A stretch of DNA of 35,093 nucleotides from NIOZ-UU13 sp041862635 (GCA_041862635.1 JBGVTO010000434.1:1-35093); one strand, 5' to 3'. Counted from the stretch's first letter, positions 8,749-15,558 are shown. Notes: generated from the sequence alone by a model not told the origin. Numbers and translations: made by a program.

Positions 8749-9714
8749 ATGAGCAAACGAAAAGGATTTACCCCGTTAGAAATTAAGATTCCTGGCCGGA
8801 AAAGCAGAAGATTTATCGAAAAACACGGGGTAACAGACGTCCGGCAACGACATCAGAGTTTTCTAACGGGGTTTACCCTGATAGAGCTTTTGACGGTTAT
8901 TTCCATTATTGTGTTGCTGGTGGCGATATTGCTGCCGACCCTGCAGCGTGTCAAGAAACAGGCAAAGGTGGTTATTTGTCAATCTAACCTGAAGCAATGG
9001 GGGACTATCTTTACGATGTACACGAACAACAACGACGGTCTTTGCCCCAGACAGAAGTTTCTTGGCCTTGCCACGCCTGAGCCCTGGATGTATATCATAC
9101 ATGACTACAGCACCGATAACGAAGGTATATACTGTTGTCCGGCGGCGACTAAGGTTGCAAATCCAATCGCCCAGGACAGCAGCAGCATAATAAGGTCTCC
9201 TCGAATAGCAAATGCCGATGTAGCAGGCAGCACATTCATAGCCTGGGGTAAGATTACGTTCAAAATCGAAGGCAATCAAACACCAGCTTACTACGGCAGC
9301 TATGGAATAAATAGCTGGCTGTCTTTGCCACAGGAAGGGGGCAACTTTATCGTTGGGGTTGGGCAGTTCAGGGACACCCATGCAAATTGTTTCTGGAGTA
9401 CAAGTAGTGTTAAAGGTGAAGGCAATATACCTGTTTTCCTTGATAGCTGGTGGTGGTGTAGCTGGGTGAAAGATATTGACAGACCACCGGAATATGACTG
9501 CCAGAAAACGGAGTTTCCCTGTGGATGTCGAGATTCGATACGGCGTTTCTGCTTCAACCGTCACGATGGGTTTGTAAACTCCGTTTTTCTGGACGGCTCT
9601 GTTAGAAAAGTCGGGCTCAAAGAGCTGTGGCGATTGAAGTGGCATCAAAACTTTAATACGAATTCGGTTCCGCCATTTTGGCCGGAGTGGATGAGAAAGT
9701 TTAAGGATTATTGA
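8749..9714 (+). CDS. Prepilin-like H-X9-DG protein, copy 3
   Basis: The 321-residue third tandem paralogue starts 29 bases after copy 2 with an AGAAAGG site. It has GFTLIELLTVISIIVLLVAIL, then LPTLQRVKKQAK. Downstream come YGSYGINSWL, GEGNIPVFLDSWWWCSW and RFCFNRHDGFVNSVFLDGS. The last is the only exact H-X9-DG in the family here; the others have DW or DF. It ends WMRKFKDY. The leader holds the 105-base palindromic insert. The shared ends with a diverged centre suggest tandem duplication followed by diversification. Confidence 0.88.
   Translation: MSKRKGFTPLEIKIPGRKSRRFIEKHGVTDVRQRHQSFLTGFTLIELLTVISIIVLLVAILLPTLQRVKKQAKVVICQSNLKQWGTIFTMYTNNNDGLCPRQKFLGLATPEPWMYIIHDYSTDNEGIYCCPAATKVANPIAQDSSSIIRSPRIANADVAGSTFIAWGKITFKIEGNQTPAYYGSYGINSWLSLPQEGGNFIVGVGQFRDTHANCFWSTSSVKGEGNIPVFLDSWWWCSWVKDIDRPPEYDCQKTEFPCGCRDSIRRFCFNRHDGFVNSVFLDGSVRKVGLKELWRLKWHQNFNTNSVPPFWPEWMRKFKDY
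8770..8872 (+). repeat. Palindromic in-frame insert, copy 3
   Basis: The arms ACCCCGTTAGAAA (8770-8782) and TTTCTAACGGGGT (8860-8872) form a perfect 13-bp inverted repeat. The two GFT-encoding flanks are 105 bases apart, as in copy 1. The centre diverges from copy 1 while the arms and the CAGACGTCCGGCAACGACA block are kept. Confidence 0.8.
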
Positions 9715-9775
9715 AAAGAGGTTTTTTGCTCGTAGAACCGAAACAATATATAAGCAGAATATCGTCTTAGCCTAC

Positions 9776-9829
9776 AAGCCCCTGCTTTTTTCCTCCTCTT
9801 GGTCCTTAAACAAGCAAGGGCCTTTATGT
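9776..9829 (+). terminator. Terminator-like hairpin after the prepilin cluster
   Basis: AAGCCCCTGCTT (9776-9787) can pair with AAGCAAGGGCCTT (9812-9824) with one mismatch or bulge, followed by TT. The long loop carries TTCCTCCTCTTGG, a CU-rich anti-Shine-Dalgarno-like run. It lies about 60 bases after the third prepilin gene and is the probable end of that transcript, although the T tract is short. Confidence 0.4.
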
Positions 9830-9946
9830 AAACCTCTCTGCTTTTCCAAACATTTAACCAGCTTTTTTCCTTGATTTATAGCCGCTAATATTGTAAAATA
9901 ATACTATATTTGGTTGACTGTCTTGATGATTAGATGAGGAGGAGAG

Positions 9947-10054
9947 ATGGAAAGGAAACAAAAGAGAACAGGAATAACCGTGGATGTATTGGCTTTAGCC
10001 GGCATCCTGATTTTTTCATTGTTGGCCATAATTAGCATAACATTGCTTCTGTAA
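9947..10054 (+). CDS. 35-residue single-pass membrane peptide
   Basis: ATG at 9947 is preceded by a strong GAGGAGGAGAG site and opens a 35-codon frame ending TAA. The product starts MERKQKRTGITVD and continues into one hydrophobic helix (LALAGILIFSLLAIISITLLL), so it is predicted to be a small inner-membrane peptide with a basic cytoplasmic end. It stands alone after the prepilin cluster, within a gene-poor stretch. Function is unknown. The strong ribosome binding site and the clean basic-then-hydrophobic pattern are the evidence that it is real. Confidence 0.55.
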   Translation: MERKQKRTGITVDVLALAGILIFSLLAIISITLLL

Positions 10055-10058
10055 AAAC

Positions 10059-10109
10059 GCCCCTCAGCTTTCAATTTAAAACTCTTCAAAGACCATTTAA
10101 ATGACGGAA
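10059..10109 (+). repeat. Dispersed intergenic repeat, copy A
   Basis: GCCCCTCAnCTTTCAATTT and the following CTTCAnAGnnC-TTTAAATGACGnAA are shared with copy B (10908-10956) and, more loosely, with the interrupted copy C (11665-11683 plus 11901-11940). All three lie between genes in the same 2-kb stretch. Confidence 0.55.
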
Positions 10110-10180
10110 TCGTCTTTAGGGGTATCTTTTGAAGTCTTTTTTTCCAGAAACCGCGCTTAAAATTCGCTGAGAATAGCGGT

Positions 10181-10215
10181 AAAAGCGTTATATTCAGAAA
10201 AAGCGTTACATTCGG
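10181..10215 (+). repeat. Tandem pair of a 17/18-bp unit
   Basis: AAAAGCGTTATATTCAG (10181-10197) is followed at once by AAAAAGCGTTACATTCGG (10198-10215). The unit lies shortly before the small RNA candidate at 10245-10356 and could be a binding site pair. Confidence 0.4.
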
Positions 10216-10244
10216 TATTACCGGTGGCACATATATATAGTCTT

Positions 10245-10356
10245 TGCTATTTCATTTTCCAAGGAGGGAATTAGGTAGTACGGTGTATTGAAGATACACC
10301 AATACGTAAGCCTCTGCTTTACTCAACATTCTCCTCCATAAAGCAGGGGCTTTTTT
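10245..10356 (+). ncRNA. Candidate small RNA with an anti-Shine-Dalgarno terminator loop
   Basis: A compact hairpin, GGTGTAT-TGAAG-ATACACC (10282-10300), is followed by a strong intrinsic terminator (10308-10356). The terminator loop contains TTCTCCTCC, able to pair with Shine-Dalgarno sequences, and the candidate's own 5' part contains AAGGAGGG (10261-10268), which could pair with that loop. No ORF of note follows the AAGGAGGG. A TATATATAG run at 10232-10240 is a possible -10 region, but a -35 box is unclear. Confidence 0.4.
10308..10356 (+). terminator. Rho-independent terminator
   Basis: AAGCCTCTGCTTTA (10308-10321) pairs with TAAAGCAGGGGCTT (10339-10352) with one G-U wobble. TTTTTT follows directly. 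This is one of the strongest terminators in the window. Confidence 0.75.
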
Positions 10357-10550
10357 GTCCGCTATTTATCTTCCTGAACCTGCGCTTATTGCCAATCGTA
10401 TAATACTATGGAGGGACGTGATGCGGGCCGAGCTGGACTACCCCACCTCCTCTCTCGGCCCACTCTTTTATGTGCAGACAATAGATAGACCGGCCTTCAT
10501 TATTCTTACCGCTTGTTTATGTACGACCAAACGGTAATTATGATAAAACT

Positions 10551-10916
10551 CTACCAAAGAGACGATATAACAAGCATCCCAAGACATAATACGACTTCAT
10601 AGGATTTCTTTATCAACCCCCGCATCTGTTCCCCCTTAAGCTCTCTCAAGCTTGTGTTTTTGAAAAGTTTTACCCGGAAATTACCTTGCTCCTCTTCTAA
10701 GCTTTCCAGGCGAAAATCCCCATATATAAAGCATAACTTATTTTCGTCGAGTGACAAGGTCCGGAATAATCCATGTTTTCGTAGATAACTTTGTATTCTG
10801 TAGTAATCTATACCAGAAGTATGTCCGAGAAAGACTGACTTGAGGTTTGCGAGCATTGCGCTTGCAGCCCTGTTTTCATTACCTAAGCCAGCCCACACAA
10901 TCTCACAGCCCCTCAT
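10551..10916 (-). CDS. Doubtful hypothetical protein
   Basis: A 121-residue frame on the minus strand with no other gene on either strand. The translation looks protein-like (for example SGIDYYRIQSYLRKHGLF, CFIYGDFRLESLEEEQGNF) and ends in a hydrophobic stretch (VVLCLGMLVISSLW). There is no convincing ribosome binding site; its start lies inside dispersed repeat copy B. I do not recognise a family. It may be a decayed gene. The neighbouring TTG-started frame at 10355-10537 on the other strand has no support. Positions 10357-10550 otherwise hold nothing I can identify. Confidence 0.35.
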   Translation of the reverse strand: MRGCEIVWAGLGNENRAASAMLANLKSVFLGHTSGIDYYRIQSYLRKHGLFRTLSLDENKLCFIYGDFRLESLEEEQGNFRVKLFKNTSLRELKGEQMRGLIKKSYEVVLCLGMLVISSLW

Positions 10917-10956
10917 CTTTCAATTTCAAGCGCTTCAGAGGTCGTTTAAATGACGA
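10908..10956 (+). repeat. Dispersed intergenic repeat, copy B
   Basis: It shares GCCCCTCAnCTTTCAATTT and GTTTAAATGACGAA with copy A at 10059-10109. The remaining bases up to 11171 are AT-rich and show no further feature I can support. Confidence 0.55.
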
Positions 10957-11171
10957 ACCCTACTAATATGGTAGATTGACCATATACTTTGAGCTTGGAT
11001 GATTTAGAATAATATTCCCGATGCATGTACTCTTACTGAAGAAATTCCTTAAGTCTTCTATTTTTGGGGTCGATAATCAATTACGAATGTAATGGTTGTA
11101 TTGAAAATATTGTCCGGTAAAAAAATTCCTTTAAGATGCATAAAGCAAATTAGTGAAAAGGGGTCCATACA

Positions 11172-11600
11172 ATGCTTAAAACAAAAGACATTATGAACAA
11201 GAAAGTAATTTGCGTAAAAAAGGACACTCCTGTAATTGAAGCCATAAGAACTATGTCGACAAACAACATTACCGGCGTCCCTGTGGTCGAAGACGATATG
11301 ACCCTGGTTGGGATTCTTTCAGAACAAGATGTGCTAAGATTACTCCACACCCATAAAGACGAAAAAGACAGGACAGTAACTACTTTTATGACACATCCTG
11401 CTATCTACTTTGATGAGAAGGAACCTTTGCTGGATGTTTGCTACCGTTTGAGGGACAACTCTATCAGAAGAGTGCCGGTTACATCCAGTGGCAAAGTGGT
11501 AGGCGTTATCAGCAGGTCAGATATCCTTAAATACATTCTTCAACTATGTGATGAAGATGCCGTTCCAGCCGTCGTTGCCTCGAATAATACAGAACGATAG
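11172..11600 (+). CDS. Two-CBS-domain protein
   Basis: The 142-residue protein consists almost entirely of two CBS domains. The first runs from MLKTKDIMNKKVICVKKDTPVIEAI to VGILSEQDVLRLL. The second runs from VTTFMTHPAIYFDEKEPL to VVGVISRSDILKYIL. CBS pairs bind adenine nucleotides and usually regulate a partner protein. The repeated G(V/I)(I/L)S-(E/R)-xD pattern is characteristic. There is no fused catalytic domain, so this is a free-standing regulator of unknown partner. The AAAAGGGG site about 10 bases before ATG supports the start. It is flanked by repeats, not by an operon. Confidence 0.88.
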   Translation: MLKTKDIMNKKVICVKKDTPVIEAIRTMSTNNITGVPVVEDDMTLVGILSEQDVLRLLHTHKDEKDRTVTTFMTHPAIYFDEKEPLLDVCYRLRDNSIRRVPVTSSGKVVGVISRSDILKYILQLCDEDAVPAVVASNNTER

Positions 11601-11664
11601 ATAACATCCAAATAAATTTGTGCATGTGTTTAGAATGACAAACGGATGCTTTCAGGCGTTTATC

Positions 11665-11940
11665 TCCCGTCAGGTTTCAATTTGCTCTGTAGAAAACATT
11701 ATAGATGTTATTTTGAGCGAGCTGGGAGACCAGCCAAGGTGAGTTGACATATCTGTTTTTTAATAGATTTCTCTACTTCGCCCCGCACCAATTGAGATAA
11801 GGCACGGTTTGAATGTTGATGTCCAGTGGCTTATAGCTGGTGAGAGACAATTGGTGCGGGGCTCCGGTCGAAATGACATGTGGTCTTTTCTACAGAGCAC
11901 TTTCAATTCGAAGCGTCTTACAAGCCATTTAAACGGAGAA
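11665..11940. repeat. Dispersed repeat copy C interrupted by a nested inverted-repeat element
   Basis: The 13-bp inverted repeats GCTCTGTAGAAAA (11684-11696) and TTTTCTACAGAGC (11886-11898) are flanked by direct repeats TTTCAATT (11675-11682 and 11901-11908). The outer sequence on both sides matches the two halves of the dispersed repeat seen at 10059 and 10908. Inside lies a second perfect 15-bp inverted repeat, GCCCCGCACCAATTG (11780-11794) and CAATTGGTGCGGGGC (11848-11862). No coding frame is apparent within 11601-12017. Confidence 0.6.
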
Positions 11941-12017
11941 CTGGCCTTGCAGTCGCCGCGGCGCCCAGCCAGGGAGGGGTAACTGACATCCCGCAACTTA
12001 AAAAATCAGCCGATAAC

Positions 12018-12047
12018 TTGCATTATAGCGACTGAGTGTGCTATAAT
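12018..12047 (+). promoter_or_regulatory. Sigma70-type promoter of the fourth prepilin gene
   Basis: TTGCAT (12018-12023), an 18-base spacer and TATAAT (12042-12047) closely match the promoter at 6753-6782, including GAGTGTG before the -10 box. The gene starts about 90 bases downstream. Confidence 0.75.
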
Positions 12048-12138
12048 TATGTCACACAAGAAAATCAGCCGGACTCATAATTTCGGGCGAAAAATCTTGG
12101 TTTGGAAGAACCTTCTTCGAAAGAGAAGGGCAAAAGCT

Positions 12139-12921
12139 ATGCGCAAAGAAAAAGGCTTTACGTTAATAGAGCTTCTGGTGGTGATTGCTATCATTGCGTT
12201 GTTAATGGCGATATTGATGCCGGCGTTACAGCGGGTGAAGAAGCAGGCACAAGCAGTTAAGTGCCGGGCTCACCTTAAACAGTGGGGTGTTATCTTTGCG
12301 ATGTATACCGGTGAAAACGACAACAAATTCATGCACTGGGATGCAGGCGTATGGGTAGAACCGCTAAGGCCTTATTATAAAGAGGGTGGTGAGGGGATGC
12401 GTACCTGCCCGAAAGCCACAAGGAGTCTTGAGGAAGGAGCTTTTCCTACGTTTGCCGCGTGGGACAGGGTCAATCAGTATACCCAGGAGGAGGAGGTTTA
12501 TCGCGGCAGCTATGGTATCAATAACTGGCTTTATGACCGTCCGCCTGGCGCAACGAGCTCAACTCTTATGTGGGGCAATCCCTCTGCGAATAATTGGATG
12601 ACTACCCAGATTAAAAATGCCAACGATGTACCGATGTTTCTGGATTGCTGGCGCTGGGGTGGTGCTCCGTATGATACCGGGGATCCGGCTTCACCGGCCG
12701 GTTGGAACGAGCCTTCGCCGTCGGAGGACATATTTACGGATGGGTTTGGGCGTTTCTGTCTGAATCGGCACAACGGGGCAGTTAATGGTTGTTTCGTAGA
12801 TTTTACTGTAAGAGCGATAGGGCTGAAGGAATTGTGGAGGCTGAAGTGGCATAGAGTATTCAATGTACATGCTGTACCGCCGGATTGGCCGGAGTGGATG
12901 AGAAAGTTTAAGGACTATTAG
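12139..12921 (+). CDS. Prepilin-like H-X9-D protein, copy 4 (no leader insert)
   Basis: The 260-residue protein begins MRKEKGFTLIELLVVIAIIALL, a standard short prepilin leader with Gly before the cleavage point, then MAILMPALQRVKKQAQ. The centre has CPKATRS and YRGSYGINNWLYD; the end has RFCLNRHNGAVNGCFVDFT (H-X9-DF) and WMRKFKDY. I start at 12139 because GAGAAGGG lies just upstream. The longer frame from 12049 starts inside the promoter region and would add a non-prepilin extension. This copy shows the family state without the palindromic insert. It probably forms the cluster with the interrupted fifth copy just downstream. Confidence 0.9.
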   Translation: MRKEKGFTLIELLVVIAIIALLMAILMPALQRVKKQAQAVKCRAHLKQWGVIFAMYTGENDNKFMHWDAGVWVEPLRPYYKEGGEGMRTCPKATRSLEEGAFPTFAAWDRVNQYTQEEEVYRGSYGINNWLYDRPPGATSSTLMWGNPSANNWMTTQIKNANDVPMFLDCWRWGGAPYDTGDPASPAGWNEPSPSEDIFTDGFGRFCLNRHNGAVNGCFVDFTVRAIGLKELWRLKWHRVFNVHAVPPDWPEWMRKFKDY

Positions 12922-13009
12922 CCAGGCTTCGCCTGGAAATCCTGAATTGGGATATCGAAATGCGAAATAAAACCGAATTGATCAAGAGCGAAATTCAAAA
13001 TAATGGTCG

Positions 13010-13135
13010 CTCTCATCCCGAGCGCAGCCGAAGAGCCTATCTTGAACTTGCCGAAGGGGTCTGCCTGCGAATGAGCAGCACGCATCGTTCGCGGCCAGAG
13101 GTCTCGACTCCGCATTGCTCCGCTCGACATGACAG
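13010..13135. repeat. Dispersed repeat-like sequence at the front of prepilin copy 5
   Basis: CTCATCCCGAGCGCAGCCGAAG near 13012-13033 and GCTCCGCTCGACATGACAG at 13118-13136 resemble the two ends of short inverted-type repeats also hinted at near 6653 and 26483. They read through in frame as a non-prepilin N-terminus. Confidence 0.35.
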
Positions 13136-13707
13136 ATGGTGTGTCGCGCTCGACCGCAGAGCTTTTACGCTAATAGAGCTTTTGGTGGTCATTGCTATTA
13201 TTGCGTTGTTGATGGCGATATTGATGCCGGCACTACAGCGGGTCAAGAAACAGGCGAAGACGGTGGCGTGCCAATCCAATCTTCATCAGTGGGCAGTTGT
13301 CTTTGAGATGTACGCGGGTCAAAATGACGGGTATTTCTGGAGCGGTGATTTTAACAGGGGTGGATGGGAGCAATATGCCTGGGTAGGGCCGCTGCGGCCT
13401 TATTATAGCGACGAGAAAGAAATGCGTTTCTGCCCGACGGCTACAAAACTCAGGGAAGAAGGAGCGCGTGACCCGTTTGCAGCGTGGGGGCCTATGCGTC
13501 AGACCGGTGACCAAAGCGGCAGCTATGGAATGAATAACTGGCTTTGTAATCCACTGCCGGAGGTTGAGTTTATACATGGGCGCGAGGCAACCAAAGATAA
13601 CTGGCGGAATGCTTATGTTGACGGTGCAGGTAATATACCTCTGTTTCTGGATTGTGCGTTTGTTGAGGGCAAGCCGTACGATTTCGATATGCCTCCGGAA
13701 TATGACG

Positions 13708-13722
13708 GTGATATATCAACGT
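13708..13722 (+). other. attL junction of the integrated element
   Basis: Host codons GGT GAT (13707-13712) are followed by AT (13713-13714) and then by element sequence ATCAACGTATTT. With the other junction at 25215-25216, joining at AT gives GGT GAT ATC AAG CGT TTC TGT, which reads G-D-I-K-R-F-C in frame with the rest of the prepilin. A core dinucleotide AT is the simplest model; the exact crossover is inferred. Confidence 0.6.
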
Positions 13723-13736
13723 ATTTGGTAAGCGCT

Positions 13737-15347
13737 TTACAAACTATCCTTGTTAGGACTTATGGAATGTTCATCAAGATACTTGTCGTAGGTATCTATA
13801 AGTCTCTCGTATAGTTCTTCATTCGTACTAAAGTCAACGCATCCTTCAAACGAGATTTCAAACTTTCGCTTCCTGCCATATAGACCATTACAGCTAACTG
13901 ATATACCGTAGTCATTCTTTTTAGGATTGTCTGAAAACAGGAAATACAAAAACTGTCGTATTTCCTTATACGTCAAATCTCTCCAATCCTGTGATGCATA
14001 TTTCTCAAGTAACTCCAATCTCAAAACATCTATCTCAGCTTTGCTGCTTACTAAGTCCGGCATATTAGCTAAAGTCTGTTGAAGCTCATCAATCCGTAAA
14101 GTCAACATCTCTTTTTCTTTGATAAGTGTAGTTTGCTTGTCGAGCAGCAAACTAACATCAGCACCTTTTGCGATAGCGTCAACTAAACGATTGATTTGTT
14201 TCTTGTTAGCTGTTAGCTGTTGCTTGGTTTGATTGATGTCTTCCAAAAGTTCTTGCCTGTCTGAATCATCTGGCATTGCGTTTTCGATAGCTTGGTTGTA
14301 AGCTGGCTCATTCAAAAAGAATGTGTATAGGTAGTCCAGTATCACTTCTTTAATCTTATCCTCTCTAACAGATTGAAACGGGCAGCTTTTGTGTCTGTCA
14401 TCTGCATAATACTTGTCGTGTCGATAATAAACTACTCCATTTTGGTTTTGTGCGTATAGTGAACGTCCACAGTGTTCGCACTTTAGGAAGGAAGTAAAAA
14501 GGTGCTGACGTCTGTGCTGTTGATTCCAAGTTCTGTTGTGTTTCAGTTTATCCTGTACTCGTTTCATCAACTTAGAGTCAATGATTTCAGGTACAGCAGG
14601 AACAGGAACAATAATATTGAATTCAGAATGTTTCTTGCTTGTAAACCTTGCTTGGTAAATTCCAGTTAGCTGTCCTTCCCTTATCTTTCTCGTTATTGAC
14701 ATTGGTGATGGATAATGGTATTCCAAAGCCAATGACTTCATCCCTTGTCCCTTAACGTATTTCTCCAAAATCTCTTTTAGACGTTTTCCCTCTGCATTGA
14801 CAAACCACGTTTCGGTTGTCTTGTTGTATCCTCTGCCGACTGGAAGTTTTGGTGACCAGCGTTTTCCTTTTTTGGCTTGTTTAATCCTTCCACCTGATGT
14901 TCGTCTAACAATATTTATTTTTTCCTGCTCAGCCATTCCAGCTTCAACGTAATTACTTATAACATTTTGGTCGTCAAAATTATTGAACGATGAGCTTACC
15001 GAAACTATGCTGACTTGATATTGCTCTTTCAAAGTTTTGGCATTGTAGAGAATGTCAAGTCCGTCCCTTGCAAACCTGTCTATCACAAATGGTACAATAA
15101 CATCAAACTTGCCTAACTCTGCATCTTTCAACATCCTTTGAAATGCTGTTCGACCTCTCACTGATGAACCCGACTTGCACTCATCAATGTAGTGACGTTT
15201 GAATTGCCAGTTTTTATGTTTGATAAAAGATTCAATTGCTTCTTTTTGTCTGGCTATTGATGTGTTGTCTCTTTGGCTTTCACCAGATGTTCTGCAATAT
15301 CCAATTGCTCTGAGTGTTTTGAGCTTGGATGTTTGGATTGTTCTCAT
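13737..15347 (-). CDS. Large serine recombinase (integrase)
   Basis: The 536-residue protein has an N-terminal resolvase domain with IGYCRTSGES (catalytic Ser21) and VIDRFARDGLD. The recombinase domain spans about 165-285. A zinc ribbon follows with CEHC (290-293) and C322, then a long coiled-coil (about 365-425), the usual layout of phage serine integrases. It would recombine attP with attB without high-energy cofactors and would need a directionality factor for excision. Its stop lies 23 bases from the inferred att core, as is common. GAAAGG precedes the ATG, but both are inside a long hairpin (15345-15402). Confidence 0.95.
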   Translation of the reverse strand: MRTIQTSKLKTLRAIGYCRTSGESQRDNTSIARQKEAIESFIKHKNWQFKRHYIDECKSGSSVRGRTAFQRMLKDAELGKFDVIVPFVIDRFARDGLDILYNAKTLKEQYQVSIVSVSSSFNNFDDQNVISNYVEAGMAEQEKINIVRRTSGGRIKQAKKGKRWSPKLPVGRGYNKTTETWFVNAEGKRLKEILEKYVKGQGMKSLALEYHYPSPMSITRKIREGQLTGIYQARFTSKKHSEFNIIVPVPAVPEIIDSKLMKRVQDKLKHNRTWNQQHRRQHLFTSFLKCEHCGRSLYAQNQNGVVYYRHDKYYADDRHKSCPFQSVREDKIKEVILDYLYTFFLNEPAYNQAIENAMPDDSDRQELLEDINQTKQQLTANKKQINRLVDAIAKGADVSLLLDKQTTLIKEKEMLTLRIDELQQTLANMPDLVSSKAEIDVLRLELLEKYASQDWRDLTYKEIRQFLYFLFSDNPKKNDYGISVSCNGLYGRKRKFEISFEGCVDFSTNEELYERLIDTYDKYLDEHSISPNKDSL

Positions 15348-15402
15348 TTTCTTAGCCTTTCAATGGTGGGGCTTAGGTGTCCATTGTTCGGCTAAGAAAA
15401 TG
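15345..15402 (-). promoter_or_regulatory. Long hairpin covering the integrase ribosome binding site and start codon
   Basis: CATTTTCTTAGCC (15345-15357) and GGCTAAGAAAATG (15390-15402) are perfect 13-bp inverted repeats. A second 6-bp pair, CAATGG (15361-15366) and CCATTG (15381-15386), stacks inside. In the minus-strand mRNA the GAAAGG site and AUG are in the 3' arm, so folding would block translation. It could alternatively be a protein-binding operator. Confidence 0.65.
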
Positions 15403-15460
15403 AACACCGTCGCCCCATAAGTTTTTTATTATCGGAATTTTAGTATTTCAATCATAGTTG

Positions 15461-15489
15461 ATTATAGCACTATAAAAGTATCAGTGCAA
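15461..15489 (-). promoter_or_regulatory. Integrase promoter
   Basis: On the minus strand TTGCAC (15484-15489), 17 bases and TATAAT (15461-15466) form a near-consensus sigma70 promoter about 115 bases upstream of the integrase start. The integrase therefore has its own transcript, separated from the main operon by the terminator at 15510-15547. Confidence 0.7.
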
Positions 15490-15492
15490 GTA

Positions 15493-15547
15493 AAAAATAA
15501 AAAAAATAAAAAATGCCCTTATCTCCGCAGAGTATCAAGGGCATTTT
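15493..15547 (-). terminator. Terminator of the main element operon
   Basis: AAAATGCCCTT (15510-15520) and AAGGGCATTTT (15537-15547) form a perfect 11-bp stem. Read on the minus strand it is followed by a long T-rich run (15493-15513), the pattern of an intrinsic terminator. Confidence 0.75.
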
Positions 15548-15558
15548 ACTTAGAATTA

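Larger units (their letters stand above)
12960..13814 (+). pseudogene. Prepilin-like protein, copy 5, 5' part, interrupted by the integrated element
   Basis: From 13165 the frame encodes AFTLIELLVVIAIIALLMAIL and a normal family body through GAGNIPLFLDC and MPPEYDGDI. At about 13713 host sequence ends and the frame runs into element DNA, adding a foreign tail before a stop at 13812-13814. The missing H-X9-D block and KDY end lie at 25217-25415. The start is uncertain: no ribosome binding site is clear, upstream codons come from repeat-like DNA (13010-13135), and the residue before the cleavage point is Ala rather than Gly. The gene may therefore have been impaired before the element inserted. 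Confidence 0.8.

Noticed and set aside
9904..10230. 108-codon minus-strand frame
   Set aside because: It lies antisense to the better supported 35-residue peptide and covers repeat copy A; the translation shows no domain and no ribosome binding site.
10355..10537. 60-codon plus-strand frame after the terminator at 10308-10356
   Set aside because: It begins with TTG inside the terminator T tract, has no ribosome binding site and no recognisable sequence pattern.
12049..12138. Longer start for prepilin copy 4
   Set aside because: The ATG begins inside the promoter -10 region, whereas the ATG at 12139 has GAGAAGGG and gives a normal prepilin leader.
13713..13720. att core ATCAA shared by both junctions
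   Set aside because: ATCAA occurs at 13715-13719 and 25215-25219, but joining there shifts the prepilin frame and meets a stop (GTA TGA). The AT core gives an intact family-matching frame. It remains possible if the host gene was already broken.
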